From positions 32,536,387 through 32,600,386 of the forward strand of contig OY365814.1 of assembly GCA_959347315.1 (NCBI GenBank): DNA of 64,000 nucleotides, given 5' to 3'. The stretch is from Bimastos eiseni (Eukaryota > Annelida > Clitellata > Crassiclitellata > Lumbricidae). The notes under the pieces are model-generated. The model searched no databases, had not been told where the DNA came from, and was given only the letters and a program-made list of their open reading frames with translations. Of this stretch, positions 22,261-32,749 are shown piece by piece (the stretch's first letter is position 1; each line of letters starts with the position of its first letter). The position numbers were made by a program, and so were the translations under genes.

Positions 22261-22447
22261 TACTGTATTAACCATCCAGATAATGCAGAAAAATTAAATC
22301 CACCACAGAATCAACAGGTTAAGACGTCCACAAAGTCATCCGTTAAACACCTTTTCTAGCATTATATTTGAACTATATATATGAAGAAAAACAACAGACC
22401 ATTGTATAAGAGCAGGAAAGCGAAAAAACGTTTGTAAACTCCTCGGC

Positions 22448-22542
22448 AACAAGAACTCAAACAGTGCCAATCCCAAACCTGGTTAAAGAAGGAGGGCGAC
22501 TCTAATGATCTTTTTCATCACACAATATAGTTAAACTGAAAC
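22448..22542 (+). repeat. Family A copy
   Basis: GTGCCAATCCCAAACCTGG, AAGAAGGAGGGCGACTC, CATCACACAATATAGTTAAA. Moderately diverged. Confidence 0.78.
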
Positions 22543-22839
22543 ATCAACTCTGTCACTGTTTGCTCTATGTAAGTACCAGTCCCAACGACTAATTGCGATT
22601 CAATCCAAGGCAACGACGGCGCTTTAATAGTGCTAGAGTTCGGTGTATAGGTGACCAGATTAGCAACGCTTCTCAACCCTATGACGATCGCATCAGGATT
22701 TGTTAGGTTGAAACCTTCAAATAATGTGCTTTAAATGTTTCTTTATATTCATTGGTCACTAATGATGCTGACTACTACACAACAGCAACTAAAAATAAAT
22801 TTTACTTTTTTGTGTTATGGGTTGTCACCCAGGGTCCAC

Positions 22840-22975
22840 TCAGACTCTATTTATACTCGCCGTAAGTCTGTTGTTTTTAGCAGTGCCGGGTCTGGGGAGC
22901 GCTCTTGTGCAGTATTCTTGAAGGGTGCTATATAAATTTTCGAAATGTATTAAATGAATGATTGAATGACTTCAA
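22840..22975 (+). mobile_element. LINE 3' terminus fragment
   Basis: TTTTAGCAGTGCCGGGTC then CTTGAAGGGTGCTATATAAA and GAATGATTGAATGA repeats: the same terminus as at 55860-55970. Only the end of the element is present. Confidence 0.55.
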
Positions 22976-23109
22976 TAGATGAAGTCGACAAACTTTATTT
23001 AGTTATTGTCATTTTAGTGTGAAATGTTATTGCAAAGTTCACTGTTATCATATATATTAAATTTAAGCTATGCCACCAATTCCTAATAATTGGTTGACAG
23101 TGGCGACGA

Positions 23110-23225
23110 GAATTATATTAGCGATGGCTAATGTTAAAAAGGTGTCTATCTAGTATCTAATTATCTTCTCTGCGTTTGGTCCTTATGCACGCGGACCTCA
23201 TATGTTGCGATAAACATTCAGCGGT
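23110..23225 (+). repeat. Family D copy
   Basis: AGCGATGGCTAATGTTAAAA, AGGTGTCTATCTAG, then GCGTTTGGTCCTTATGCACG and GCGATAAACATTCAGCGG. Confidence 0.65.
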
Positions 23226-23904
23226 TCCCAACCTTCTTTATTGTTGTATGTCTATCCCAAGCTAAAAATTATTTGTGTGCGTAATTCAACAGAAAAACTT
23301 CTTTGCTGATTTATTTAATTGGAGCAGATTATTAGAATCAGAATATTGTTTATAATATTATCAATGAATTTTGCTAAATGCATTTTATTAAAATTATTAA
23401 AATCTTCTTATAGTTTAGTATTTTAAATTTGAATTGTTTCGCAATTGTTTTTCTTCATCTTTTATTTATATGGAATATAATAATGAGAAAGCCGTGACGT
23501 TATTTTTGAATAGAATAGATAAACATAGAATAAAATAATAAAAAGAAAAATATTTAGCAATATTGATTTGAATATAGGCATACTACTGTTGTAGTATTGC
23601 TACAATATGCATAACTTTGGCATTTCAAAACCTGTGATTATTATCTGTTTCTGCACAAAATTTATATTTTAAATTTTACATGTTTTCCTGTGTACCCTTT
23701 GGCAATAGCTTGCATGCCCATAAGGGTATAGGTACAACCGGTTGAAAACCGCTAACCAATTTCGCCGATAAATTCATTGAAATATACACACACTCGAGAG
23801 CATACAGCTATGACAGAAAGCGGGTTCAACTATATATATGTGTAGAAATTAGAAGAGATTTAAAAAAGGTGATTCTAATTCTTAGTCGTAGGGAGATAGT
23901 TATA

Positions 23905-24000
23905 GGAGCGATGGCAAACGTTAAAAAGGTGTCTTTTGTCTTTGGTTCTTAAACGTTGAGACTTCAGATGGTGAGATCCCCATTCAAACGGGCAAGGATC
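23905..24000 (+). repeat. Family D copy
   Basis: AGGAGCGATGGCAAACGTTA, AAAAGGTGTCTTTTGTC, then CCCATTCAAACGGGCAAGGATC, which resembles the end of the 20.8-kb copy. Confidence 0.65.
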
Positions 24001-24182
24001 AAACCCGATCAATTTATCTGCTGACCATTCGATTGCGTTAGAAAAACTATCACATTGATGTTTCTCATACAGAAAATTATGGCTGTTAATATACCGAGCT
24101 GTTAATTTAAAGGTTGTTAATAACTCCTGTATATATTATATTACAACTTATACATAGCATCGTAATATGCAAGATACTGTTT

Positions 24183-24263
24183 GCACCCTGACAGTGCCAG
24201 TTCAACGGACTGGATGAAGAGGAGGGCGACGCTAATGGTCTTTGTTAACGAACACTGTTGTAA
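24183..24263 (+). repeat. Family A copy, truncated
   Basis: CCTGACAGTGCCAGTTC, GAGGAGGGCGACGCTAATGG, then the core is lost after CACTGTTGTAAC. Confidence 0.7.
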
Positions 24264-24404
24264 CACGGCAATTACCGCCTGTTATCGAAAGACCTAGCGG
24301 CTCTTGGCGGATCATAAATCGTCGTTATAAATCTTTCTGAGCAGAAATAAGGCGCTGATGGCAACACGTATCCGTAGTGATCTAGTAAACTGAACGCGAT
24401 GAAT

Positions 24405-24460
24405 TAATATAGGAGCGATGGCTAACGTTAAAAAGGTGTCTATCTACTCTGCGTTTTGTC
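24405..24460 (+). repeat. Family D copy
   Basis: AATATAGGAGCGATGGCTAA, CGTTAAAAAGGTGTCTATC. An open frame of 109 codons starts inside this repeat (24418-24747); it has no recognised domain and is taken as chance. Confidence 0.55.
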
Positions 24461-24934
24461 CGCATCAGTCGATTACTGGCTGCCCCTCCCGCGGCGCATC
24501 CTGTTGTAAGCATGGCGTTGTTTTGGTTGGAGCTGGAGCCAAATCATGGCAGATATCCTGTATGCAATACGCTATGGAAGAGGTTGCCAGTGAAGGACGT
24601 CACTCACATAGATACAGACGCGGCCAGTCCAAGGGATACTTCATGTACCTAACAGTCGTGCTGACAAACGAAGGACTCGCTCCAGCATACCAAACCTTGT
24701 CCATGCGATGCCATCATAAATGGAGGCGCAGGAAATCAAGCGACTAGTGACAAAAGCGTGTACTAGTTAATATAATGTCAGTTTCATCCGTCTCAAAATA
24801 AGCACAAAGAGCGAGTCTCATTCATTAAAATGCACAGAAACCATTTGATAAGAATACTAAAGACCAAAGTAATTATTAGCATTACTACTAATTTTTATCT
24901 AAATATATCATAAACACACACATTCAACATGAGA

Positions 24935-25215
24935 AATAAACCAACTTATACGCAGTTATTAAGTACTGATACCCCAATATAAGTGATGATATGTCTGATC
25001 CAGTAGACATTATCTAACAACAGAAACTATCATCATTTTGTAAGCCCTGCCATTAATTTCAAACTTTGACGAAATGAATTAATGGAGATCTCACACGATA
25101 TTAAAGAACATATGCCTACAGATCAAGTTTACATAGTATGCATCAAATAATTGAATTTTCATTTGCATTTGAAGTTTGCGATTTGCTTTCACGGTCATTT
25201 TCATAATAATTCGTC
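24935..25215 (+). repeat. Family E copy
   Basis: Collinear with 14800-15075 (AACTTATACGCAG, GTAGACATTATCTAACAACA, ATTTCAAACTTTGACGAAAT, GAAGTTTGCGATTTGCTTTC). Strongly diverged, so an old family. Confidence 0.55.
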
Positions 25216-25325
25216 GTGGTAGTTGCAGTTTAACTACACTGTGTGATAACATAGATTATTAGCTTCGCTCTCCTTCTTTATCCAGGCTTTGGTACAGCTG
25301 GACTACAAACGGTGGAGGAGCTATA
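25216..25325 (-). repeat. Family A copy
   Basis: Plus strand GCAGTTTAACTACACTGTGT, CTCCTTCTTTATCCAGGC, then a deletion removes GGGACTGG. Confidence 0.75.
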
Positions 25326-25420
25326 ATAATTTACACACATCGAGATAATTATTTACGTTTAGCAGATGATCTAATTTGATAATAAAATCGCCCTATGTTG
25401 ACGAAGTGAAATGTTTCATA

Positions 25421-25560
25421 AGGGGCCGTTCACGTATTATATAACGCTCAAGGGGTAGGTGGGTGGGTTCCGGTTTTGTTAGCGTTATATTGTGTAGGGT
25501 GGGGGGGTAGGTTGAAGGTTTTGTTATATAACAAACTTTTTTTCAGCTTATGCTATTTTG
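25421..25560. mobile_element. Truncated copy of the GGGGCCGTTCAC MITE
   Basis: Begins TAA|GGGGCCGTTCACGTATTAT, then CGCTCAAGGGGTAGGTGGGTG and a segment ending TTTCAGCTTATGCTATTTTG. It matches, in reverse complement, the right two thirds of the element at 61427-61657. The other terminus is missing. Confidence 0.7.
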
Positions 25561-27283
25561 CCTGTTTGCTTGCCAATTGGAAATTCCATGTACCACGGAC
25601 CTTCTTTGTTTAATTGAAGTTCACAATACGTTGAGAACCAAAATTATCGCCATTACCTGCCACCTGGCGAATTGACTTGACGTTCTTAGTTATTATTTTA
25701 TAAATCCACTTTTAACAATATCCTGTTTACAATTTTAACAATTTCACGTGCATAGGTTTAAACACTCTTAAATTCAATTATGTGTGCTTTGTATGTATTA
25801 TCATGATGTTTGATTTCATTTTCTATAGTATGTGTAAATAGTTTATATTTGCTTAAATACCCAATTGCAGCTGTAGTACGCACTCTGTATACATCATACG
25901 CTATTAAATAGGTAGAGTTGTACTGCGAAGTTATCGATAAATACCTGATAGTGCAATATTAAACCAATCCATTCTGTGTGATACCGTAATGCTCATTTCT
26001 AGTGCAAAACAGGAGGGAAACTAAAATGGTGCTTTTAAATAGGATGTACGTCACTACCATGTATTATCATGCTGTATTAGTAGGCCTACATGTAGATACA
26101 TGGTGATAATCGTCGACTACCCAATCAGCACCCTCAAATTTGTCATTCTAGGCGGCTTCCTATGTCGTTTATGCCAGAAGCCGGCCCTGCCAGGCATGGC
26201 GCAAAAGAGAATTTTGACATTAATATTTTTACTAAATTTATTTTAATCGATGGGTGCGAAAGTAATGACGAAATTAAATTAAGTAGCGTCCTGTAGCGAT
26301 TAATACAAGAAAAAAATGCAGCCGACAAGGTCATCTGCGCTGCTTTTTTTAATATTGATTGGACATATCTATACTTGATTTCAACTCACCGGCCAAATAT
26401 GTTTACACTAATCTTAATTATAAATATAGAAATATTCATTTATTTTGAGATTTCTTACGTTTGTACGTTCGTTAGATTTAATTTGGCTGCGTTTAGTAGA
26501 GGAAGTATCCAGGAAGCAGGACTACGCCGTGTTAAGTGCTTACATCCTATATCCATGTGGTTTAAGATCTAAGTTTAGTGGGATTGAAAGTATGAAACCA
26601 TGCCGTATACGTAATCTGTATGACAAGTAACCAGTTACTTGTCTAATCAAATTACTATGGTTACTATTGTCCCATCATGATTAAATGATATTATTTGGGA
26701 CATAATTTCTTTTCGATATGTAGAGAGATAGAATAAAGATTTTACTGTTTAATTTTAATCTTATGTGAACTGTCTAATTTTCGATCTAGCCTTCAAGACG
26801 TTTGTAACATTATTGTGAGGCCTACTTTTTCGTTTGCTTCATAAATGGTTTATTTCATAATTAATACCATCTTATTCTATTTTCTTATTTTTATGTAAAA
26901 TGATTAAGCATTTTAATTAATCAAACAGTTTTAATTATGACAATGCTGATGCTGTTACTAACTGTATAACAGACTGAATCCTGAATACAATAGTCATAGT
27001 GTATAAAGAAAATGCTCAACCTAGCTCCCCCTTGGGCATATTCCGGTATATGCACAAGAATAGGGTGATGGGAATAAAAGGCAGGGGCGGCATTTTGTAC
27101 CTTCGCCCCGCTACACCACTGTACAGCGATCTCTTTTCTTAAAATTATCGACAAATTCTTTTCATAACAATGTGCATCAGTTTTTTTCGAGCACTTCTGT
27201 CGAGTGTATTATTATTATTGATACGGTCGGCCGCATAGTGGCTCCTCTGTGCCAACAGTCCTATTGTATGATAGACTATTCAT
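25561..27283. other. AT-rich stretch without genes
   Basis: Two segments resemble the ends of unclassified DNA elements: 26150-26210 (GCCGGCCCTGCCAGGCATGG) and, on the minus strand, 27123-27060 (CAGTGGTGTAGCGGGGCG), which has a hAT-like CAG start. Partner ends were not found. Confidence 0.4.
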
Positions 27284-27820
27284 TTGTCAGGAGCCTCTGG
27301 AAACGCTCTTGACTGGCTAACTTCCTTTCTTCAAGACCACCCTTTCATGGTGGCCCATGGATCCACTAAGTCCCTGTGGGTTCCTGATCCAATTAGTTTG
27401 CCCCAGGGCTCCGTCCTTGGTCCTCGCCTATATATTATTTACACTGCTGATCTGGGTTCTCTGCTCGCAGCTGAGGCTGTCCTCAGCCAGTCTTACGCCG
27501 ACGACCTCCAGGCGTACGTTCACTGTCTGGCGTCTCAGGCTGACGCAGCGGGAAGAAGAATGAACCGGGCCATGAGGACTCCGCAGGCCTGGATGTCAGC
27601 ACACCGCCGTCGACTTAACCCAGCTAAGACTCAGCTTAGCTGGCTTGTCACGCCCCAGCAGCTCTCAAAAATAGACCTGGCCTCCCTTAACTTGAAATAT
27701 CCACTTTTCACCTTTTCAACTTCGGCCAGAGATTTGGAAGTTATCATTGACCACGAGCTCACATTTACACGTCACATGAACCCCCTTGCCGCAGTAGTTA
27801 TAATGAGCTTCGACCGCTGA
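27284..27820 (+). mobile_element. CR1/L2-like LINE reverse transcriptase fragment
   Basis: An open frame of 178 codons carries LDWLTSFLQDHPF, LPQGSVLGPRLYIIYTADLG, the catalytic YADD box (QSYADDLQAYVHC), RLNPAKTQL and ARDLEVIIDHELTFTRHMN. These are RT motifs 4 to 7 in order. It starts and ends abruptly, so it is a truncated insertion, but it has no internal stop and is G+C-richer than its flanks, so it is comparatively young. Confidence 0.9.
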
Positions 27821-28935
27821 AGGTCACTTTCCGGTCCTTATGGAGGATAGTATAGTTGTGTCATTACACACCTTTAAAATGACTCTTAAATATTTTATAT
27901 AGTCAAATAAACATTCAGCTTCTACGCATCTCTTTCGCAAGCTTATATTTGAAATGTAACAGAATTGCGCCATAAGTCACGTATATAACGGTTCGCATTT
28001 ACACAATAAACATTCACGGCGCATGAGAAACATTTGACTACATTGACTGGAATCCACAGATTGACGATATGCTGCCTATAGACACCTTTTAACATAATTT
28101 TATTTATATATTCACGCAACATATTGCACATCTAAGGTTATATATGGAGAGGACGCGGTGGCCGTTTTGCTTTCGCCATTTTGGTTTTATGTTTCAGACA
28201 CATTATCTCAAATTTCTCTGTTAATGTCAAATTTTTGAGGTTGATTTGAATACGACGATTCAGATTCAGACATACTGCGATGGAATACATTTAAGCTGAA
28301 TGTTTGAGAGGAGTTCCATTCTATTCCATTATGTTCCATTCTAGTCCATTCTATTCCATTATGTTCCATGATGATGACCTTTCGAATGACACTTGGTAAT
28401 TCATAAGGAGTGCAATTAGAAAAGATGCCCTAATACCCCTTTTTAAGCTCTAAATTCCATTTATAAGTACGAATAAGACGCGAAATATTTGGAATTGGCT
28501 ACTAGTAAATAAGCCAACTGACAATAGAAGAAGACTACACTTGAACTGGACAATGAAGTTGGCAAACGAGGAGACTAAAACAAGACCGGAAGTAGAATGA
28601 AATATGAGAGTTATGGAGGGAAAATGGCGACTCTGGAGAACAAACAGAGAGTCAGTGGATGGACGATATTTTGGAATGGTGAGAAATGGAAGTTCAAAGT
28701 CTAAGAATAGCGGCGCGAGGGTCTTTGACCATTGGACCAACAACATATCAGTCATATATTTTGACGACCACACAGATGTGGACTTTGTGCCAAAGGATGA
28801 ATTTCGACAACCAGCAAAACTAAACAGATTGTACTTTTGTAGTGATAGATCAAGTTAGTAAAAAGAACAGTGGTAAGCACTGATGTTGAATAGATAAATT
28901 TTACATGTCAAAAGTGTATGGAATAATGATCTTAC
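27821..28935. other. Kv2 intron sequence without genes
   Basis: Apart from the TTCCAT satellite at 28308-28372, nothing recognisable. Overlapping frames on opposite strands (28450-28858) lack domain features. Confidence 0.4.
28308..28372 (+). repeat. Short TTCCAT-type satellite
   Basis: GTTCCATTCTATTCCATTAT is followed by a second copy with a TAGTCC variant; the two form a 35-bp dimer of 10-bp TTCCATTNTA units. Confidence 0.8.
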
Positions 28936-29040
28936 TTATATATATATATCATATATATATATCATATATATATCATATATATATCATATATTTATATATA
29001 TATGATATATTTATATATATATCATATATATATATATTCT
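28935..29040. repeat. (TA)n with TATCATATA units
   Basis: About 105 bp of TATATATATCATATATATA and shorter derivatives. Confidence 0.9.
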
Positions 29041-29047
29041 TAACACT

Positions 29048-29145
29048 GTCTCTGCACCCTGACAGTGCCAATTCCAAGCCTGAATAGAAGAGGAGGGCGA
29101 CGCTGTTGATCCTTGTTATCACATTATGTCGTTAAACTGCACTAC
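29048..29145 (+). repeat. Family A copy
   Basis: CCTGACAGTGCCAATTCC, GAAGAGGAGGGCGACGC, ATGTCGTTAAACTGCACTAC. Abuts (ATAT)n tracts on its left. Confidence 0.8.
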
Positions 29146-29276
29146 CACGTGTTTTCGATAAATAGCGTCTTTTAAGGTGATTTTAAAGTGGGTAGTTACA
29201 GCATCTATATATTATAGGCTTATATAGGAGCAGTGGCAAATGTTTAAGAGGTGACTTTCGGTCGTTGGTCCGCATG

Positions 29277-29298
29277 CATATATATATATATATATATA

Positions 29299-29337
<39 letters not shown>

Positions 29338-29442
29338 TATATCCAGTATAGATATATATAGATATAGCCAATTATCCAGCATGTGTTAGCTATATATATA
29401 TATATATATATATATAGAGCTAACACATGCTGGATAATTGGC
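29277..29442. repeat. (TA)n tract with perfect 25-bp inverted repeat
   Basis: 29277-29366 is (TA)n. Then 29367-29391 begins GCCAATTATCCAGCATGTG and is perfectly complementary to 29418-29442, separated by a 26-bp (TA)n loop. The sequence after 29442 (ATCGCCCTTTCTTCTTTCC) looks like the remains of family A. Confidence 0.92.
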
Positions 29443-29508
29443 ATCGCCCTTTCTTCTTTCCTGGTCTCTAAACCAGCCCCAATCTTTTAACCAATCCATT
29501 TAGCTCAC

Positions 29509-30014
29509 CTTGCCTGTCTGTCGAAGAAGAACTCCATTTCTTCAAGGCTGTAGTCGTCGCACAGCTGTCCAAGCGCCTCTTGCGTCGTGCAGTGTCTCAA
29601 CCTTCCAAGTCTCGTGTGCGGCAGTCGATCTAAGGTCCTCCAGAGTACCTCGTGTCGCATCCCTCCGACATTCAACACTACCCTCTTCGCCAACCCACCA
29701 ACAGGGGCGAAGGGAGGCCGCAGCAGCCCAGTGGCCGATGGCAGGGTAATGCGAGGCGGGAAGGGAAAGGCCGTGTCAGAGGCTGTATTGAAGGGTCGAT
29801 CGGTTGATGGGTTAACGGTGAAGGTAGAGGAGCAGTGAGGATCGAAATCGTCGTCGTTGTCGGATACCTTGACGATCGGTAGGGACTGGAAAACGGAAAT
29901 CGGTTTCGGCTTGAATCCGAAAACCGGTTTCACTTTGAATCCGGAACCGTTCAACCGATCTTCGACCTGATCCTGCCTCGACGTCTGGTCATTAGACTCC
30001 GCTTCCGGTATCAT
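29509..30014 (-). CDS. Shab: Kv2 (Shab/KCNB) voltage-gated K+ channel, coding exon 1
   Basis: First coding exon of a delayed-rectifier potassium channel subunit. The ATG at 30014 is the first after an in-frame TGA at 30050-30048. Residues 1-110 are low-complexity and Ser/Pro/Phe-rich, including the lysine-proline run [14 protein letters not shown]. From residue 111 the T1 (BTB-like) tetramerisation domain begins with [19 protein letters not shown], a signature of the Kv2 class, and runs on through [16 protein letters not shown]. The exon ends at 29509 with AAG|GTGAGC, a strong donor, in phase 2; the split codon AG|A makes Arg169 with exon 2. In the family, T1 sorts Kv subunits into tetramers at the inner face of the plasma membrane. 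The N-terminal extension before T1 is long compared with remembered vertebrate Kv2 proteins. A silent-subunit relative (Kv5/6/8/9) is less likely because the match to Kv2 is close. Confidence 0.95.
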
Positions 30015-30720
30015 GTTCCTTGACTTCCGTTTTAGTGTCGTGACACTTCAGAGTTTGATTTTCGGTACTACACACTGCCTTCCTGTTTCGAATTCTTCTG
30101 CTTCCTGTTTTGCTGTCATGAACATTCGACTTCGTTTTCAGATACTCCCGGTATCACTACCAGCGACTTTCGCTTTAGTGCCTTTCGACTTCCGATTTTG
30201 TAGCTGGCGCTACCTCTGGTGACGTCAGTTATGAATGACGTCATCGTTGGGTCTGCGGCAAACTCCGTTTGTGCTTTCTCAGCTCTATGCTTCACGGTTT
30301 TAAATCCCGTTACAGTTTGATGTGAAGCTGTGGGTTGGTCGTGAGTGCACGACAGAGGACGCGGTAGATGACACGATAGAGAGCACAGTTGAGGACACGG
30401 TAAATAAGCCTAGGGTTTGCTGAGTCTAAGCTCTCGTCTGTCCGCTTCAGGATTTGTGCTGAAATAGGTTTTAAAAATTTACAATTAGTTCATCTTTTCG
30501 TCTGAGGCGGTGAAAGTAATTTATTAACCGCCACTATTTAACGACAATGCACCAATCGATGGCGCTCATCTATTGCGAATGGGTTAAATTTTAAGCTAAC
30601 TAATTTATGCAAATGCATTCACTAAAATACATATAGGGCCAAATGCACACTTAAAAGAGGTGTTAAATTATTTTTGAACTGTTTTCGCTGTCAGAGTTGT
30701 CCACGTGTCAGATTTTCATG
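30015..30720 (-). other. 5' flank of the Kv2 gene
   Basis: Upstream of the Kv2 start codon; richer in G+C than its surroundings up to about 30420. It must hold the 5' UTR or an upstream untranslated exon and perhaps the promoter, but no TATA box or clear acceptor was convincing. No open coding region was recognised. Confidence 0.35.
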
Positions 30721-30870
30721 AAACGACCCGACCCGAACCAGACAAAACGAACGCGACTCTACCCGAGCCGACTTATGAGCCAAATATCTGACCCGACACG
30801 ACACGGCCCGATCCTTGAAGTGTGTGGCCGGACCCAATCCGACCCGACAGGACCCGACCCGCCTTTGTGG
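30718..30870. repeat. GACCCGA-rich segment
   Basis: Irregular repeats of GACCCGACC, GACCCGACACG and CCGATCC over about 150 bp. Such degenerate GACCCG arrays sometimes occur inside DNA transposons; no inverted ends were identified here. Confidence 0.6.
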
Positions 30871-30984
30871 CAATTTTACTCCTCCTCCTCCTCCTTCTCT
30901 TCCTTCTTAACAATTCTGCGTTCCCTTTCCTAACCCTTTTCGTCATCCTAACCCTTCTTCTTTCCCCGATAGCCCGAACCCTCT

Positions 30985-31420
30985 GCATTCCCACGAACTC
31001 GCTTTCAACGGCGAAGGTTTCGAGGGATAGATGTAAAAGTGTGGAAATGCATAAACGAAATTGTGTATCGACACTGATGCGTACAAAGTACATACCCACC
31101 TGACCGATTGTGCAAACGATGGCCAACTACTGTATGCATGCTATACGTCTCTGCCAAACCGTCCATTCGTGAAGAAATAGTTGTTTAGACAGACATCAGG
31201 TGCACATGTACAGCATTCGTAGGTCGTGTGTCGATCCTGAAAAGTAAACTTTCCTTGGGGGTCCTGAAACAGGTTTTTGGCCATGGAGGTCTGGAAAACG
31301 GAGTGCGTGGGACTCGGGAACTCCTCGACAGCGTATGTGAGGTGTTCCCCGAGCCAACGGTGAAGGTTTCGAGTGAATAGCTCTAAGACCGTGCAAATGC
31401 ATCGCCTGGGAAAGACACAA
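30985..31420. repeat. Diverged local duplication
   Basis: 31000-31060 (AACGGCGAAGGTTTCGAGGG, then GGAAATGCATAA) and 31345-31405 (AACGGTGAAGGTTTCGAGTG, then GCAAATGCATCG) are related in sequence and order, separated by about 345 bp. The open frames spanning them (30773-31126 and 31141-31503, minus) are not recognised. Confidence 0.5.
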
Positions 31421-31504
31421 AGGCTGAATTCTTCCTTATTTATATAGACAGTATAGACGATCCTGGCGTATGAAAGTTGAAGGAGAGGGAGATGGAGCTT
31501 CAAC

Positions 31505-32140
31505 TAGGCGTTCGGAGATTGAATATAGTTGTTTTAAATTAATCTAAAACAAGTTATAAATAACTAATTTAAGTATTGCTTTTATACAATCATAATATAA
31601 TATTCCTGAAAGCATTATTTATCCCTAAAATTAGGCGCCCTTATAATTTGGCGCCCTCGGCGTCTGCCCATATATCGCCTATGCCAGGAGCCGGCTATGG
31701 GGCGACGCTATCGTTCGTTCACTTAATGTAACTTACTTGAAATTACTAATAATGTAGCGATGAATAGAATAATTTCGATCAATTTTATGGGCTTCCAACC
31801 TACGATGGCAATTGAGTCCCAGAAATATATAACATTGGTTTGTTACGATTTAAAGGCGTCTTTACGAAGTGCACTGTTTAGTGTTATGCATAGCGTAAAT
31901 TCAATCGAGGAACAGATAAGTGTTTAAAAGGCAAGCATTAGTTGGTAATTTCTCGGTTGTCAATAGATTTCATTGGGATTTACCTAAGAGTAATTATTAT
32001 GCACATCAACTGAGGAATAAAATTTTTATAGTTCAACAATAGCTTAACAATCAGCCAACATTTATGTCATTGTATGAAAGAACGATGACAAGTTGTTACA
32101 GCAGCCGAAATTTATCTGTCAGAGAGCAGATAGGCAGGAC
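31505..32140. other. Unique AT-rich sequence
   Basis: Only 31630-31705 stands out: GGCGCCCTCGGCGTCTGCCC and TGCCAGGAGCCGGCTATGGG, similar to the 26.15-kb segment, so probably remains of the same DNA element type. Nothing else seen. Confidence 0.4.
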
Positions 32141-32141
32141 C

Positions 32142-32148
32142 TGAGGAC

Positions 32149-32199
<51 letters not shown>

Positions 32200-32285
32200 G
32201 ACAGACAGACAGACATAGAGAGAGAGACAGACAGAGAGCAGAGAGCGAGACAAAGACACAGACAGCCAGACGGACAGACAGACAT
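32142..32285. repeat. (GA)n and (GACA)n microsatellite
   Basis: GAGAGA, then seven GACA units, then mixed GACAGAGA. Confidence 0.92.
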
Positions 32286-32604
32286 GCTAAAAGATGTATA
32301 AAGAAACTGGGTAAAACAGATTCCCGAAAGGAACACTTTGTCCGAATAGGAAAATGGTTTTGTCATTTCACATAATATTTAGTAAAATTACAGGCCTGCT
32401 CATTATTATTGTTTCGTTTTAGTTTTATGCCTACAATCATTCACACAGAACAAAATTCGTCCTGTTTAAGTCATTCCACCTCTTCCTATAATGGATGCCG
32501 TGCTTCATAAAATGACCGATTGATGGTTGCAGAATAACGGGACTTTCCTTGTACACCTTTTTAACGTTACATGGCTAAGCTTAAAAAATAAGCGAACAGA
32601 ACAT

Positions 32605-32700
32605 AAGACGATTTAAGTGCTGTAATATGCCAAGCAAATTTCTGTCGACTGCAACGGCTTCCATTGTCAAAAGCGGTCGTTAAACTCCCGGATCCATCCA
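32605..32700 (+). repeat. Family B copy
   Basis: Reads TGTAATATGCCAAGCAAATT, CTGTCGACTGCAACGGC, AAAGCGGTCGTTAAACTCC and GGATCCATCC. Sits just upstream of the A-F arm at 32750. Confidence 0.8.
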
Positions 32701-32749
32701 CATAAGACGACTCGTCAAGAAACCACCACTAATCCTACCATTTCACTGT

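Larger units (their letters stand above)
13321..29508 (-). other. Kv2 intron 1 (16.2 kb)
   Basis: Spans donor GTGAGC at 29508 to acceptor TTATTTTCAG ending at 13321. It contains only repeats: LINE fragments at 15.7-17.9, 21.2-21.6, 22.8-23.0 and 27.3-27.8 kb, many family A, B and D copies, and AT microsatellites near 29 kb. No second gene was recognised inside. An intron between the two halves of T1 of this size is large for an invertebrate gene. Confidence 0.85.

Noticed and set aside
24418..24747. 109-codon frame as a gene
   Set aside because: It begins inside a family D repeat and shows no recognised domain or splice signals.
27284..27820. A host gene, because the frame is open and G+C-rich
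   Set aside because: Motif order LPQGSVLGP, YADD, LNPAKTQ is that of a LINE reverse transcriptase, and it is truncated at both ends.
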